Shown one piece after another: positions 11,539 through 23,668 of a DNA stretch of 64,000 nucleotides. Below the pieces are notes generated by a model. It saw only the letters and a program-made list of their open reading frames with translations. It made no database searches and had not been told where the DNA came from. The first letter of the stretch is position 1. Every line of letters begins with the position of its first letter. The position numbers and the translations under genes are program-made. Origin of the DNA: Eumeta japonica (Eukaryota; Arthropoda; Insecta; Lepidoptera; Psychidae); contig BGZK01000159.1 of the NCBI GenBank assembly GCA_005406025.1, positions 62,001-126,000 of the forward strand. Reading direction: 5' to 3'.

Positions 11539-13350
11539 ATGTCTGGTGATAAGAAATGAAAAGTAGATACAGAGGGGTCACCAGTTTCAAAAAAAATGGA
11601 CTGAAGAATTCTTTTTTAACTTGCACAATGGTAAGCCTGTTTGTTTGCTATGTAATGAATCCATTTCTTTGATGAAAGAATTGAATACAAAGAAGCATTA
11701 TTGAACTGAGTATCCCATGCTGCACTCACTAACAGGACAAGTAAGAAAAGACAAATTCCAGAATCTTATCGCAAATTTGGAAAAACAGCAGCAAATGTTT
11801 CATATACCAAATACACAACTTGATAATGTTGTGAAAGCTAGTTTTGTAGTTAGTTGTAAATTGACAAAGAATTAAAATCATTTGCCGAAGGAGAACTTAT
11901 CAAGGAGTGTATGTTAAAAGTTTGCAGTGTTTTGTGACCTGAAAAGAAAAATGAATTTGAAAAAATTAGTTTGTTAAGACAAGCTGTTGTCTGACGTATA
12001 GAAATGATAGCTAATGATATAAAAACAACATTGACTGACCGTATGGCTGATTTTGAACCATTTTCCATAGCATTAGACGAGAGCATCGATTCGTCTGACA
12101 CAGCTCAACTAGTTATATTTATTCGAGGTGTTGATAATGAGTTCACTGTTACTGAGGAACTGCTTGCTTTACAGCCACTAAAATGAACCACTGCAGGAGA
12201 GGACATTTTTAATGACGTTCAAAAGGTATTCACAAGTTTTGGCTTGCTATGGTCTAAATTAGTTGGAGTATGCATAAATGGTACACCTTCTATGGTCAGC
12301 TTACGTAAAGATTTAATCGGAATTTCGAATGAAAAAGCAACTAAATTTAATGTGTAAAAATATAATATAATAATCTTCCATTGCATTATCCACCAACACA
12401 ACTTATGTTATAAGTCAATTTGACTCCAGAATGTTATAAATGTGGTAGTAAAAATTATCAAATTTATTCGATCCCGAGGGCTTAACCATCGTCAATTTAA
12501 AACGTTTTTGGACAAAGTGTCAGCCGAATATGACAACGTAACATATTATTGTGAAGTCAGATAGCTAACCAAAGGAAAAATGCTGAAACGGTTTTACGAG
12601 CTTAACAATGAGATAACAGATTCTATGCAAATAAAGAATAAACCGCTATCTGAACTGACCCAACTGACCCAAAATATTATGTAAAAAATGTGACTTAGCA
12701 TTTCTGGTCGACCTTACAGGCTATTTGAATGATTTAAATTTGAAACTTCAAAAACAATGATAATTAATAAACGAATTGTACAGCCATTTTAGAGCGTTTC
12801 TGAACAAAATCCGCTTGTGGGAGACACAGATGCTGTCTAGTAACAGTTACCATTTCACCACGCTCTCTGCGTATAAATATATTGCTTATGCTCAATACGC
12901 TGAAGAACTCAAGTTACTGTCGGAGCAATTTTAGAACAGATATAGCAATTTCAAAAACATGGAAGATTGTTTCAATTTATTTGCTACTCCAAGAAAAAGT
13001 AATGTAAAAAATGCTCCAATACACTTGCAAATGGAATTGATCGAGATTGAATAAAACTCACTCTTAAAGTTTAAATTTTAAAACGTGAAGTTGTGCGATT
13101 TCTACAAAAAAATACCTCGAAGAAGACCATTTTCGCGCAGCTTAGAAAATTCGCAAGAAAATTAATTTGTTCGTTTAGCATTACTTACAAATGCGAACAG
13201 TTCTTTTCAATTATGAAAGTTAATAAATAAAAACATCGTACGAGGCTGACTGACGATAATTTAAAAAGATTTTTACGTCGTTGTATCAGTGGAATTGATC
13301 CAAACATCGATGGATTAGATCCCCAAATTCAAGCTCTAGTGTCTCATTGA
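11539..13350 (+). pseudogene. hAT transposase (GTF2IRD2/ZBED-like), pseudogene
   Basis: The frame opens with M-S-G-D-K-K at 11539 and can be followed to I-Q-A-L-V-S-H-stop at 13350 through many stops and frameshifts. An N-terminal zinc-finger-like block (C-L-L-C-N-E, then K-K-H-Y) lies at about 11,646-11,702. Next comes a segment reading I-A-L-D-E-S-I-D-S-S-D-T-A-Q-L (12,070-12,114), where hAT proteins carry their first catalytic aspartate. Later blocks match the family order: F-L-V-D-L-T-G-Y-L-N-D-L, H-L-Q-M-E-L-I-E, and the C-terminal dimerisation region ending L-T-D-D-N-L-K-R. The closest family I can name is the transposase group that gave rise to GTF2IRD2, ZBED5 and FAM200. It is clearly dead. 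Confidence 0.85.
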
Positions 13351-13621
13351 CTTCGGTGTCGCTATTTAATTTTCGTAGTTTGTAGTAATTCCAAATTTCA
13401 CGATTTAATTATAATGTTGTGCCTATTTTTTTCATTTCATTTTGTTAATTTAATAAATTGTATTATAATAACATTGTCGTATTATTTCATGTCTGATATC
13501 TATTGCTAAAAATTATGAACACTACTTTAAAATGCACTACTTTTGAACGCGGCCCGCGAATGTATTTGCACACTAAAGTTTGGCCCACAACATATCAAAA
13601 TTGCCCATACCTGTTTTAGAC

Positions 13622-14869
13622 TAGTATCCGCCAGATAAGTACCTGTTTCATGGTGTAGGTACTAAACATGTACGTAAGTACCTACTTACTAAATAAAATT
13701 TGTATAATTTTTGTTCTACAATAAAAATTTGATATTTTTTAATACAAACCCCGAACACAACTTGTCATTTTCAGTTTAAGTAACAGTATTTCTTATTTTT
13801 GCCCTGGTACGCATTGAGAAGCTGACTCATTTAAATGCATTATGTTCAAGTGCCCATAACGATATTTAATGGATATCACTGCAAAGATATTTTTTAGATA
13901 ATTTTATAGCAATAAGCTCTTTTTAATTATTAGACAACCTGAAGTTGTGTAGGTAACATTTGTCATATATCTTCTTACGCGTAATCAATGAATCTATTGT
14001 ATTAGTTAAAGTACTCATTGAAATGACATTCTATAAAAACAAAAAGTATTTTAAATTCTAATGTGGTATAATTATATTGTTATCGCTTACATAGCAAATG
14101 CAAATTCAACATTTTCGATCAAAAAAGTAATTATTACGATAATTACAACAAGACACGATATTGACATGGCTAATGGCAAAAAGCAATTCTAGAAATGTTT
14201 AAAACAGACGAAATAAGCAGTCAATAAGATAATTTATCGGAAAAGTCATCAAAATCCGACTGCGCAAGAGTCAACTATAAGAATGGAAACAAGATGATGT
14301 AAAACATACAGACAAATATCTGCAGTGGAAGGCATCAGTCATGTTTCACTTGAAAATTATGGGTTCTCCTTACTGGTGTAAACGAAGTAGAGTTTAGATT
14401 AATTGCATTTTCAGATGTTCTTATATTTTACCCGTCCGATCTAGTTATCTCGGCGAGTTGTGCCCATTCAACAGTCTAAGTCAAAAGTTTTGACTCGCAT
14501 GATTGATCGAAATTAGTTTGAGTTTTTAGTTTACTTGGCATCTTTTAGACAATGGTATGAAACAATTTTTATTTTTCACTATTATTACATTTTAAATGTA
14601 AAAATAGTATCTGAAACCAAAGACAATAAACAGTTTTGTCTAGTGATAGCTCCACCTCACTTCACTATATTATGCAATTGTCGCAGTTCACATCGTACGT
14701 TAAATATAAATAAATGAGAAAAATTGCTCACTTAAGTTATGTAAACGTTTTGTTAGTAAACAATTAGATAAGAATAAATAAAAAAGATTTTCTGATCAAG
14801 AATTTTCTCTATTTGTATACAGTTTTCATTTATATTGATTTACTACTTCTGAAACAAAATGGTCAGCAA
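13622..14869. other. AT-rich non-coding stretch
   Basis: Between the hAT element and the duplicated block I see no gene, RNA or mobile element. Confidence 0.45.
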
Positions 14870-14875
14870 TTATTT

Positions 14876-15339
14876 TCACTTCACAATCTCCATACACAAT
14901 CTACTTGCTAGTATTCGACCATCCCTACAATTTTTTACCGTCGTAGTAAAAGGAGGAAGACCAAAAAAGAGTTGTATTTTAGATATTTTTTTTACTCTCC
15001 ACTGCCACGTTCATATTTTCATTACGAATCAGATGTTTATAGAAGACATTTCCTATGTTGATAATGTGATTCGTATCAGTAGTCATACTTTTCTTAACTT
15101 CTTCATCGTTTCCGAACTCTTTGTAAATCGATGATCGGCAATTTTGATCCCATCGGAGACGTGAGGTGAAGGGCTCGGCCGGTGATCCGCTCGCGCCGAA
15201 TCGAATCGTCCGGGTCGGGCCCCGCCGCATGTTCACGTTTCGCCATGACGTAGCCCTGCGCAACCTGAGCGGCCACGAGCAGCATCAGAAGTCCGCTGAC
15301 TGACTTCATCGTGTTAGATATTTCGTTCGTAAAGGGCAT
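14876..15339 (-). pseudogene. Secapin-like peptide precursor, copy A, broken and chimeric
   Basis: The 5' half, from the start at 15339 down to about 15,130, is nearly identical to copies C and D. It includes the signal peptide and the first propeptide residues. One G is missing from the GGG present in the other copies (near 15,210), which shifts the frame after G-P-D-P. Below about 15,130 identity drops abruptly. That diverged part runs in a second frame and shifts again near an A8 run at about 14,980. It then reaches a third frame that ends at 14876-14878. This last frame keeps the layout of the mature peptide, F-F-G-L-P-P...T-T-T, two cysteines ten residues apart, and a final Lys-stop. The furin-type RSKR site is gone. 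Either the gene is a dead mosaic, or assembly indels make it look worse than it is. Confidence 0.85.
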
Positions 15340-15437
15340 TCGCTTCGTGACTACTTGCTGTGACGGGTCAAATTTTCTGTTTTCGTGTTCGGTTACGCCG
15401 GCACCGATCGAGTGGTAATGAGACTCGTTTTCATAGA

Positions 15438-15447
15438 GTACTTATAC
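15438..15447 (-). promoter_or_regulatory. TATA element of copy A
   Basis: GTATAAGTAC on the minus strand lies about 100 bases before the first ATG, as in B, C and D. The promoter is intact although the coding part is broken, so a transcript may still be made. Confidence 0.5.
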
Positions 15448-17796
15448 ACACGGCTCATGAGGATAAATCTTAGGGGATCGGTTCTGCGATAAAAGGACCA
15501 TACGCTGAATGAAATCGTTCGTGCTACGTATCCGTGTCGTAGCGAATGTGGTGACGCTGTTATCGATTTCGTCACTCGTTATTGGCTGAAGAGAACGGTG
15601 GCGACTTGTTTTGTGAAATTATGATTTATCTTATATGATTTAATGTGGTAACCGTAAATGTCTCTAAAATTGGACACTGATCGGATCGTAAACATTGAAA
15701 CTTTTACAAAACGGGACTAAGAATTTTTCTTTTTAAAACGCCTTTGTTATAAATATAAAAAACCTTTTACACTTTATTTCAAACAAAATGAAACACTGTA
15801 TTTCTTATCTCTAATAGACTAAACAGAAAATCTTTCTTTATTTTCTAGATAATGTTTGTTTTCACATTTTATCGGATTTATTGCTGTAGGACTTGAATGT
15901 CATTTGTAAGAGAATTTTAGATAACTATCGTAAATATTTCCGGGAATTGTACACGAATTTATTTTTATCTCTAAATTTGGTAGCAAGCAAACGAGTGGAT
16001 ACGAGGAAGAGTCACGAGGGATACCATATGTTTACCTTGAAATTTGACCTTCAATGAAAACGTTATTGGTTGGGGCATTAGTCTTCGAGGTCTACGCAAA
16101 CTTTTATTGCTTGATTGCCCAAAAAAAATTGTTTTTACAGCTTTCAACTTTGATTCAACTGCGATAGAATTAAATTTATTTATGATAGAAAATAAACTAG
16201 GCTTAAATAAAGTCGTTATATTGCGTTCCTGCATGACGTGATCATGATTCTCGTCAGATTGTAAAATTCCAATTCTATGAGACTTACCTACGCCATTTGT
16301 TTATCATTCAGCTAAAACGAAAATAACTATTTATTCAACTGATTCTGAACGATTACAAGAAGTTAAAGTGTCGAGAGATGGCGCTGTTCGATTGTCTTAC
16401 AGTACAACGTTAAGTTTTGTGCCAAATTCTAATTTGCGGTTAAAAAAACTCAGATTCATGGAAATCTATTTATAAGTTCAGTGAGTAATTTCTCACTGTA
16501 ATGAGTAAAATTGTTGATACATTTTTTGGAATTTCGTGAATCTATATAGTTGAACCAAATTTATACAAATTATTCTAGTTAGTATAAAGAGTTAGTAGTT
16601 AGAGTGATTTATGGTTCAGTAATTGTCTTTTGTGAGATTTACAAGTACTCTTATAATATAATATGAATGATTTCAATGAAATTGCTATAGAGCTAGCTTA
16701 AAGTAAGTAAAACGATTACATTGTTTTTATGTTTTATGGTTAAGTTTCACAAAAAAATATTAAAAAGTAAGGGATATTACTGGACCAGATTCTACAGAAC
16801 ATGAAAATATAAAGAAACAGTTCTTGATATTTTTCTTAGTCATATACACACAATGACATCACTCAGACAATGATCGAAATAGGTTCCTAGGATTCTAAAA
16901 CCTCAAGACCTATAGAAAATTTTGTATTCAAAAATTGGACTGAAAATAATATATTTCAAGTTTATGAATATTTTAAAATGTGCATTGCGGAAAGTTAAGC
17001 GACGCTATTTTCTTATATTTCGACTACGATATCTTTCAAACACCTTCTTCGATTGTGATCTACTTTCCGGCATTCGGAGCAGTTTTCTGAGCAGAAAAAG
17101 ATGACCGAGTACCAAACATTAATCCAACATCAAGAATTTCACATGTTATTTCGAGCAAAAAGTTTTATTCGAATTTTTCGTTAATGATATCTTTCGAACG
17201 AACCAACCGAGTTTTATGCATGTACCAACGGTTAAGGTTGATTTTTTTTTTTGAGAAGAACTACCGATAGAATAGTCTAGAAAATATTGTAAAAACACTT
17301 TGCGAATAATTTTTCTATCGAATAAATCAATCAATTGTTATGTAGTTGTTTGTCGTCGGTCGTGTCACTGTTTGAAGTGAAGAGCTGATGAGATACGGCT
17401 ATGGATCTGCAGAGTAGTCTAAACAGTTAAGGAGTAGTTTAGAAGTTATTTGATGCGGATCATTATCGATTTTCTGATTTATGTTGGATGTTGGTTAATG
17501 AGTTAGTTATTAAATAATCCGCAAGTTCTCGGACTTATTTAATTAGGCTCAATTTCTTCATTTCAATAAGCAGAGTGTTTGATGAACTTGGCTGTGTATG
17601 ATTCGATAAAATCTGTTTCAGTTGAAATTTCCTGCAAAGGTTTGTAATTTACAATCAGATCAATTTAAAAATAGAGTGAGAGTAGTGGAGCGGATTTCGA
17701 GATGTGTCCAACGAAGCTAGTTCAGGAAGTCGGATTTTGATTTGATTTCCAATTTTAGACATATCTAAATTACATTATTAAGAAACTTACCTTATG

Positions 17797-17824
17797 TTTA
17801 AACGTTTACACGTAAACGTTTAAA
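17797..17824. repeat. 28-bp near-perfect palindrome in the A-B spacer
   Basis: TTTAAACGTTTAC (17797-17809) and its exact reverse complement (17812-17824) are separated by two bases. The corresponding site in the spacer of D keeps only ACACGTAAACGTT, so the palindrome is not conserved between arms. Confidence 0.75.
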
Positions 17825-18725
17825 GGTATTCGTTATGAAAATTTTCTTTCAGAAGATCGGTTAATAGTCCCGATTGTGTGTCGACCTATTACTCTCATAA
17901 CTTGTTAAATATTTTTAGCTGGGAGTAATTTCCATCCCCTTTGTTTTGTGGCTGTCTCACCTTAAAGAATTTATTTCGAAAGAGACTAGTGAAGTACACT
18001 GAAACCTTAAGAATCGTTTTTACGGTTTCAGTCGAGGCGTCGAAGAACGATCCCGATGCAGTCAAACCAAGGTTAAGGGTGACTAGAAGAATACTTTGAT
18101 CTCAAAGCAGAGGTTAAAGTCCTGCCCACTTATAAATATATTTAAATCGGTCAGGTAGAGCTAAAACCATAACCTGAAATTCACGATGTATATTTGTTGT
18201 GTGTGTATAAATTGAAGAACTCCGTAACTTTGCTCTATCTTCTTTTTGCTATTATTCACCTATTTCAGTAGCTTAAACTTCACAGATTTGGCTTATTTCG
18301 TTATTTGATGAAATTTATTATTGTTTAGCAATCAAGTGTTCTACAACTTGTCTTTCCTATTTCCTTTTCTTGAAAGTCGTACTTTTCAAGATATCAACCT
18401 TTAAGGCACCCCGCCTTACTTTTGCTTATTTTATAAATTTTAAAGTGTGTATTTAACTATAAAAGTGTTTCCGTATTTCTATCTAATCTTTTGTGCTTTT
18501 TTACCTGATGTAGATATGAGCTGAGGGTTCATAGTATTAATTTAGATCACACGTGGTCAGTCGTCACCCGACGTACTCGTTTACCGGACTGCAGCCGGAA
18601 CGAACCCCGAGCGATATAAAAGTCAAATATGAGACTCCAAAAAGAGAATAAATCTCCCTCAAAAATCGGAATTACTCTTGTGCCAGGAATCACGCAAAAC
18701 CATAAAAATATTGTAGAAAGTAGTT

Positions 18726-18731
18726 TTTATT
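18726..18731 (-). terminator. Polyadenylation signal of copy B
   Basis: AATAAA on the minus strand lies about 320 bases after the stop codon, in the conserved context GTGATAAATAAA shared with copies C and D. Confidence 0.7.
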
Positions 18732-19049
18732 TATCACAAAAAAAAATACGTAACAAATAAAACTTAACAAATATAAATTAGTTACCCGTAACTTTCATTT
18801 CAGTCGCAAGAATAAGTTGTCTAAAACGAATTCTGAGAGCCGCAGTTACAAAGCTAATGACAAATCGCCAAGGCCGGCCTCAATACAATTAAGAACTGTC
18901 ATTACTAAAACTTTGAATTAAAAAAAATTGAAAGATATTCTTTTCTTTTCTGTTCGAATTCACAATTCAATATCTTCTAGTGACTACATCGAACATCCCT
19001 ATTTTTTATATCGATGACTTCATCGGAATCGTGACTTCAGCTGTCATTT

Positions 19050-19502
19050 TCACTTCGAAATAGACATACACTTTGAATCCACTCTTATTTGACTAGGTGG
19101 ACAGAGTGTGGTAGTGGGAGGTGTGTTATTGAAAATAAAGCTTCTTTTTGATCTCTGTTTCCTTTTCACCGTACTGTACACGTTGTCTTTGAGAGACAGA
19201 CGTTTATAGACGACATTTTCTATGATGTCTCTCGCGACGGCGGTCATCATTTCCTTAACTCCTTCGTTCGCATCTGAACGCTCTGTAGATCGATGCTCGG
19301 CAATTTCGATCTCTTCGGAGACGTGAGGTGAAGGGCTCGGCCGGTGCTCCGCTCGCGCCGAATCGAGTCGTCCCGGGTCGGGCCCCGCCGCATGTTCACG
19401 TTTCGCCATGACGTAGCCCTGTGCAACCTGAGCGGCCACGAGCAGCATCAGAAGTCCGCTGACTGACTTCATCGTGTTAGATGTTTCGTTCGTATAGGGC
19501 AT
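19050..19502 (-). CDS. Secapin-like secreted peptide precursor, copy B
   Basis: A single-exon frame of 150 residues. Residue 11 is a methionine followed by a clean signal peptide (hydrophobic residues about 16-25, likely cleavage after A-Q-G at 29). It has A at -3 and may be the true start (19472); the upstream ATG only adds M-P-Y-T-N-E-T-S-N-T. A charged propeptide with K-R at 34-35 and 100-101 leads to R-S-K-R at 117-120, a furin-type site. The last 30 residues form the likely mature peptide with C134 and C145 in a C-P-P-x8-C pattern, matching the spacing in secapin-like insect peptides. Unlike C and D it starts S-F-I-F-N-N-T-P-P, creating an N-x-T sequon at 125-127. Its biological role cannot be read from sequence; host defence, venom-like or signalling roles are all possible. 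Confidence 0.85.
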   Translation of the reverse strand: MPYTNETSNTMKSVSGLLMLLVAAQVAQGYVMAKREHAAGPDPGRLDSARAEHRPSPSPHVSEEIEIAEHRSTERSDANEGVKEMMTAVARDIIENVVYKRLSLKDNVYSTVKRKQRSKRSFIFNNTPPTTTLCPPSQIRVDSKCMSISK

Positions 19503-19600
19503 TCGCTTCGTGACTGCTTGCTGCGACGGGTCAAATTTTCGGTTTTCGTGTCCGGTTACGCCGGCACCGATCGAATGGTAATGAGACTCGTTTTCATAGA

Positions 19601-19610
19601 GTACTTATAC
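19601..19610 (-). promoter_or_regulatory. TATA element of copy B
   Basis: GTATAAGTAC on the minus strand, about 100 bases before the first ATG. A TCATT initiator-like word follows about 20-25 bases downstream. A TTTATCC word (GATA-type when read in reverse) lies just upstream, conserved in all four copies. Confidence 0.6.
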
Positions 19611-22210
19611 ACACGGCTCATGAGGATAAATCTTAGGGGATCGGTTCTGCGATGAAAGGACCATACGCTGAATGATGCGGGTAAATCGTTAACCGCAGTG
19701 CTACGTATCCGTGTCGTAGCGAATGTGGTGACGCTGTTATCAATTTTGTTCGAATGAACTGAAGCGAATAATGGAGACTTCTTGTGAAAAAGTGAAGTAT
19801 TTCTATAAATTAATGATTAATCGCCTAATGTACTGCTGGCTGGACGTAGCGTCCTACCGGTTGGATGTGATTTTAAACATATTTTACGCCAACACTAATT
19901 CATATACAAATTTAAACTTATACCACCGTATAGTTCAACTCTTGTTATGCATGTTTATGTGAGTGTCATTTAACTAGACGCTTATAAATGTCACATAAAA
20001 ATTGATTTTGTTAGGTATACCTAATTAACAAAAATTGTGATTTTATAGCTGTAAGTGTTTTTTTGTTTAATTTCGTAATAAACCGCCTTTTTTATTATTT
20101 ATTGTACTTTCAATAGTATCAGACGTTTGCAAGCCCTGATCAGATAACCTACTCGCCCACTTGGATGTACCTTTGGCAGGATGCGTTTCGTTTCCATACT
20201 AAATGGGGCCTACCAGCAGGACGTGGGCCGGTTTCTAGCAGGACTAAGACCCGGGCGATTAATCATTAATCATGAAAACGACAAGTGTCTCTAAAATTAG
20301 ATATTAACGACACAATTACAAACATTGAAATTTTTGTCAAGAGTATTTATAACACTTTTTTATAATATGAAAAGTTTTTACACTAAATTTTTATTTCAAG
20401 CAAAATGAAACGCACTATCATTTCATTTTTTTAATAGACAAAACAGAAAAACATTTTTTATTAACTTGATATAGTGAGTTTTTCACATATTGTCGAATTT
20501 ATTGCTAGAGGACTTAATTGTCATCTATAAGAGAATTTTAAATACTGTTGTAGGTGTACTGTATGATTATAGTGAATCATGCACCAATTTATTATCTCAA
20601 AATTTGGTAGAAATCTAAAGAGTGGATACGAGAGGACTCACGTTCATTTTCAAATTTGACTTCCAATGAAAACTTTATTGGTTTGGGTATTAATCATTGA
20701 GGTCTACCCAAGTTTTTATTGTTTAATTAGCTAAGTTTTAGATAAGTTTTTTTTTCTTAGCCTCTAACTCTGATACAAATATAGCAGAATTCAATTTAAT
20801 TGTGATAGAAAATAATGAACGCTACAATATAGCAATTATAATGCATACGTGCACCTCATGACTCTGATTCTAACTAGATTGTAATATTCCAAATTTACGA
20901 GAATTACCTACTCCATGTTTTGATCATTCAGCTAATACGAAAATAACTACTTATTAAAATAGTTAATGTTTTTATAGAAATGAAAATATATCTTTTAATG
21001 ACAATAATTGAGGGCAGCGTGGAAATTTGATAGACAATATTTTAATTCTAAATTTTATCAAAAATGAGGCTGGAATAAAACGGTTTCTGGTGCATACGAG
21101 TGCCTCTGTTCGAGTTTACGTAGTTACCTTCGAAATTAAATTAGAGCAAATTTGAGACACTCATTAACAATCGAATACTCGAGGAAAAGCACAAAGTTAG
21201 ATATAATGCGGGGTCGACGACGCAACGACCGATTTCATCAGAAATGATTTATGCGGTTCGAGAAGGGAAAGACTGAATGTGTAAACGAAGCGATTCTAAA
21301 AATTTTTTTTACTTGAACACCGCTACACTATCTGTAAAATAGACTAGTAACGTTTCCTCCGGCTTCACACGCATACGTGCACTATTGCGACTATTCCAAA
21401 AATTTTAAACCAGCGTGATCGAGGACCGGGAGCGGGACCGAAGTTGAAATCGAGCCCGGAGATCGAAATCGATTAGAACCAAAAGCGTGTCTTTAGTCTG
21501 ATCAGTGAGGCTGGAATCGGTGTCCACCAGCAAGATCGGTAGACAAATGAAATGAGGGAGCTCTCTCTATGTCCAGGCGATGCAGGCGAAGTGGTGGCCG
21601 GAAAGCTGATATGCTATTGCGTGTGAAGGACAAACTTATAGGATTTGAAGTCGATAAAAAACGATGAGTAACTTCTAGACTATTGTTCAACTGACAGTGT
21701 TTGAAAATAAAGTAGCTGTAAATTATTGAGCCATTCACGCTCAAAAGATCGATCTTAGTGCTTTTTCAAGTGCTACGAGGTCAAAAATATAATTATCATA
21801 CTTTCTGAGCTCTTTAATTTCTAAAACCTATGTTTAAAAATAGACTTGTATTGTTTTTAAACTACTTATTTTTCGAACGTGTTTTTCGATTTTGATCTGC
21901 TTTGCTGCATCCGACGCATTTTTTGAAGCAGAGAAAGACGGGAAAGCACCAAACATCAACCGCGATTGATGCAGTTTTCAACGACAGCAAATAAAACGAC
22001 TTTGACGTTGTTGACTTAATCAGATGAGCCATCAGTAACTATATATTGGATATTTGGGGTAAAGTACTTTAAGGAAAATACAACGAAAAACTTCTAGATA
22101 TTTTTTTAAGTCACATACACATCACAATGACATCACTTGGACAATGGTCGGAATAGGTTTCTAGAATCCTAAAACGTCAAGATCTATTGAAAATTCTATA
22201 CCTATATCTT

Positions 22211-23316
22211 ATTTTTTCAAGTCTTTTAGTGTATTATAACATAAGACATTAAACTATTTAGTAATACTTCCTTTAATTAATTTAATAAAAGTAGTAATCT
22301 TAGTTGTCTCATTTCTAGTTTCGGCATTTTTTATAGAATGTTATCAGTTAATAAAAAAAAAAAACGTAATTCTTCTTTAATCCTATACATGTGTTGTACC
22401 TAATTTGTTGAACACCGTTGAAGTCGTCCCATAGTTAACCGTTAATCTCCCTAAGGTATGGTCCTTACATACCATTGCTCTGAAAAATGGCGTCCTGGTC
22501 TTCTGACACATGAATTTAACTCGACCTTGACCATTATCCTATCGTTTGTCTACTACAAAGTTAGTTATAAATTTCTCCCCGTTTCCATTGGGGGTTTCTT
22601 CAAAGCGTGTATTTCACCTATCGGGGTATACGTATAGTAGAAATTATATCGAGAGTTAGCAATGATTACTTCCTTTTTTTTTGTTATGGAACCCCATTTT
22701 CGTCTATGGCATCTCTTGAACACGGAGCACTTAAGTTAAGTTATAAAAATTTCGTAATTAGACATTCCAAGGATAGCGATTACAAAACAGTGCCAGGCGC
22801 AGTAGCAGTACCTACGTAAATGTGCGGCTAACCGCAGTCGTTTCGTTTCTCATTAGCGATAAGTGTTGGATTTGCCGTTGCTCATAATTACGTAATATGT
22901 TACAGTTTGTATATGCGTTTATGCATATAATTAATTAAGTACACACGTTCAAAGAACGTATTTGGAGTAAAATATTATTTTCCGCTATTAAATTGAAAGT
23001 TTTCAGAAATTTGTCAGTTTTTGCTTGCAGAATTTTTCGCCCGGTAGTTTTCTAGTGTTTTTATTTTATTTGCACGTAATTTTATTCCCCATTCAATTGG
23101 TTTTTGTGCGAATTTGCCGACACTTTTACTTTGAAGATCGCCATTCTAGAGTTTTATAGTCTTCATATTGGTTACATGTAGGCTCCTTTGTAAACTTTAA
23201 ACAAGAATATTTGTACTGTATCCGCCTTTTAAATTTTTTTTGTAACATACGAAGATATTTGTCATAATGTTGGGAATGAATTGTACAGGAACTTCATTTT
23301 CATTTTCTGATTGATT
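22211..23316. other. Centre of the duplication, non-coding
   Basis: Homology to the right arm stops near 22,200. No gene is recognised from there to the LTR copy at 23,321. Confidence 0.4.
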
Positions 23317-23320
23317 ATAT

Positions 23321-23664
23321 TATGGGACGTAGCTCTGGGGGAGGTACCTAGTCGATGAAGTCTAAAGATTCGAGTATTCAAAATGAAAGAGTATTTTCAA
23401 AATCAATCTACTTATTGATCCTTATCACTCTCAATGCTTATTAAAATCAACTATAACAATCCACTTTTCTATCATTATTGAAACTTGTGCGCTCGGGCAT
23501 CAGCCCTCGTCCCCTCTGTCCGTTCTTCTCTCTAGTCTCTACTCATTTGTTGTCCGCGAGCTCGGATTTGAATATTCTATTCTACTCTGATTTTAAATTG
23601 AAAGTGAACCCTCATTTGTGAGCACGGAGGTCGGATACCTCACATGCCACTTACTCCTATTACA
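23321..23664. mobile_element. Candidate solo LTR, copy 2
   Basis: This block matches the LTR nested in the hAT element over most of its 344 bases, including GGGACGTAGCTC near the start and the long GCTCGGGCATCAGCCCTCG block. It has a few internal deletions, and its start is TATGGG instead of TGTGGG. It too is flanked by ATAT on both sides (23317-23320, 23665-23668), so the two copies used the same 4-bp target. Confidence 0.65.
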
Positions 23665-23668
23665 ATAT

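Larger units (their letters stand above)
10673..13613 (+). mobile_element. hAT-superfamily DNA transposon, complete but inactive
   Basis: The left end CATATGTGGGCAA (10673-10685) and the reverse complement of the right end, CAGGTATGGGCAA (13601-13613), form 13-bp terminal inverted repeats of the hAT CA-GGG-TGGGCAA style. The element is flanked on both sides by the identical 8-bp duplication TTTTAGAC (10665-10672 and 13614-13621), the length expected for hAT. Subterminal GGCCCGC words face each other, with GCGGGCCG near the left end and GCGGCCCGCG near the right end. Inside are a TATA promoter, a transposase pseudogene of the GTF2IRD2/ZBED type, and a nested LTR copy. With the ends this clear, the boundaries are firm. 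Confidence 0.9.
14870..22210 (-). repeat. Left arm of the inverted segmental duplication (copies A and B)
   Basis: The arm holds peptide-gene copies A and B on the minus strand with about 4.2 kb from start to start, plus spacer DNA upstream of B to about 22.2 kb. Matching blocks appear in reverse complement in the right arm. Examples are the GTCACCCGACGTACTCG block (18.56 kb versus 28.78 kb), a block around AGATCGAAATCGATTAGAACC (21.46 kb versus 31.6 and 35.64 kb), and the GACATCACT...ACAATG block (22.13 kb versus 30.87 kb). The spacer of A lacks the block at about 20.95-22.07 kb and holds about 450 unrelated bases (16.35-16.8 kb) instead. Within the arm a 28-bp near-palindrome lies at 17,797-17,824. 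Confidence 0.85.

Noticed and set aside
21420..21490. GATCGAAATCGA-rich patch considered as a tRNA-like B-box region
   Set aside because: No cloverleaf arms could be drawn. The patch is a degenerate short repeat shared by the spacers.
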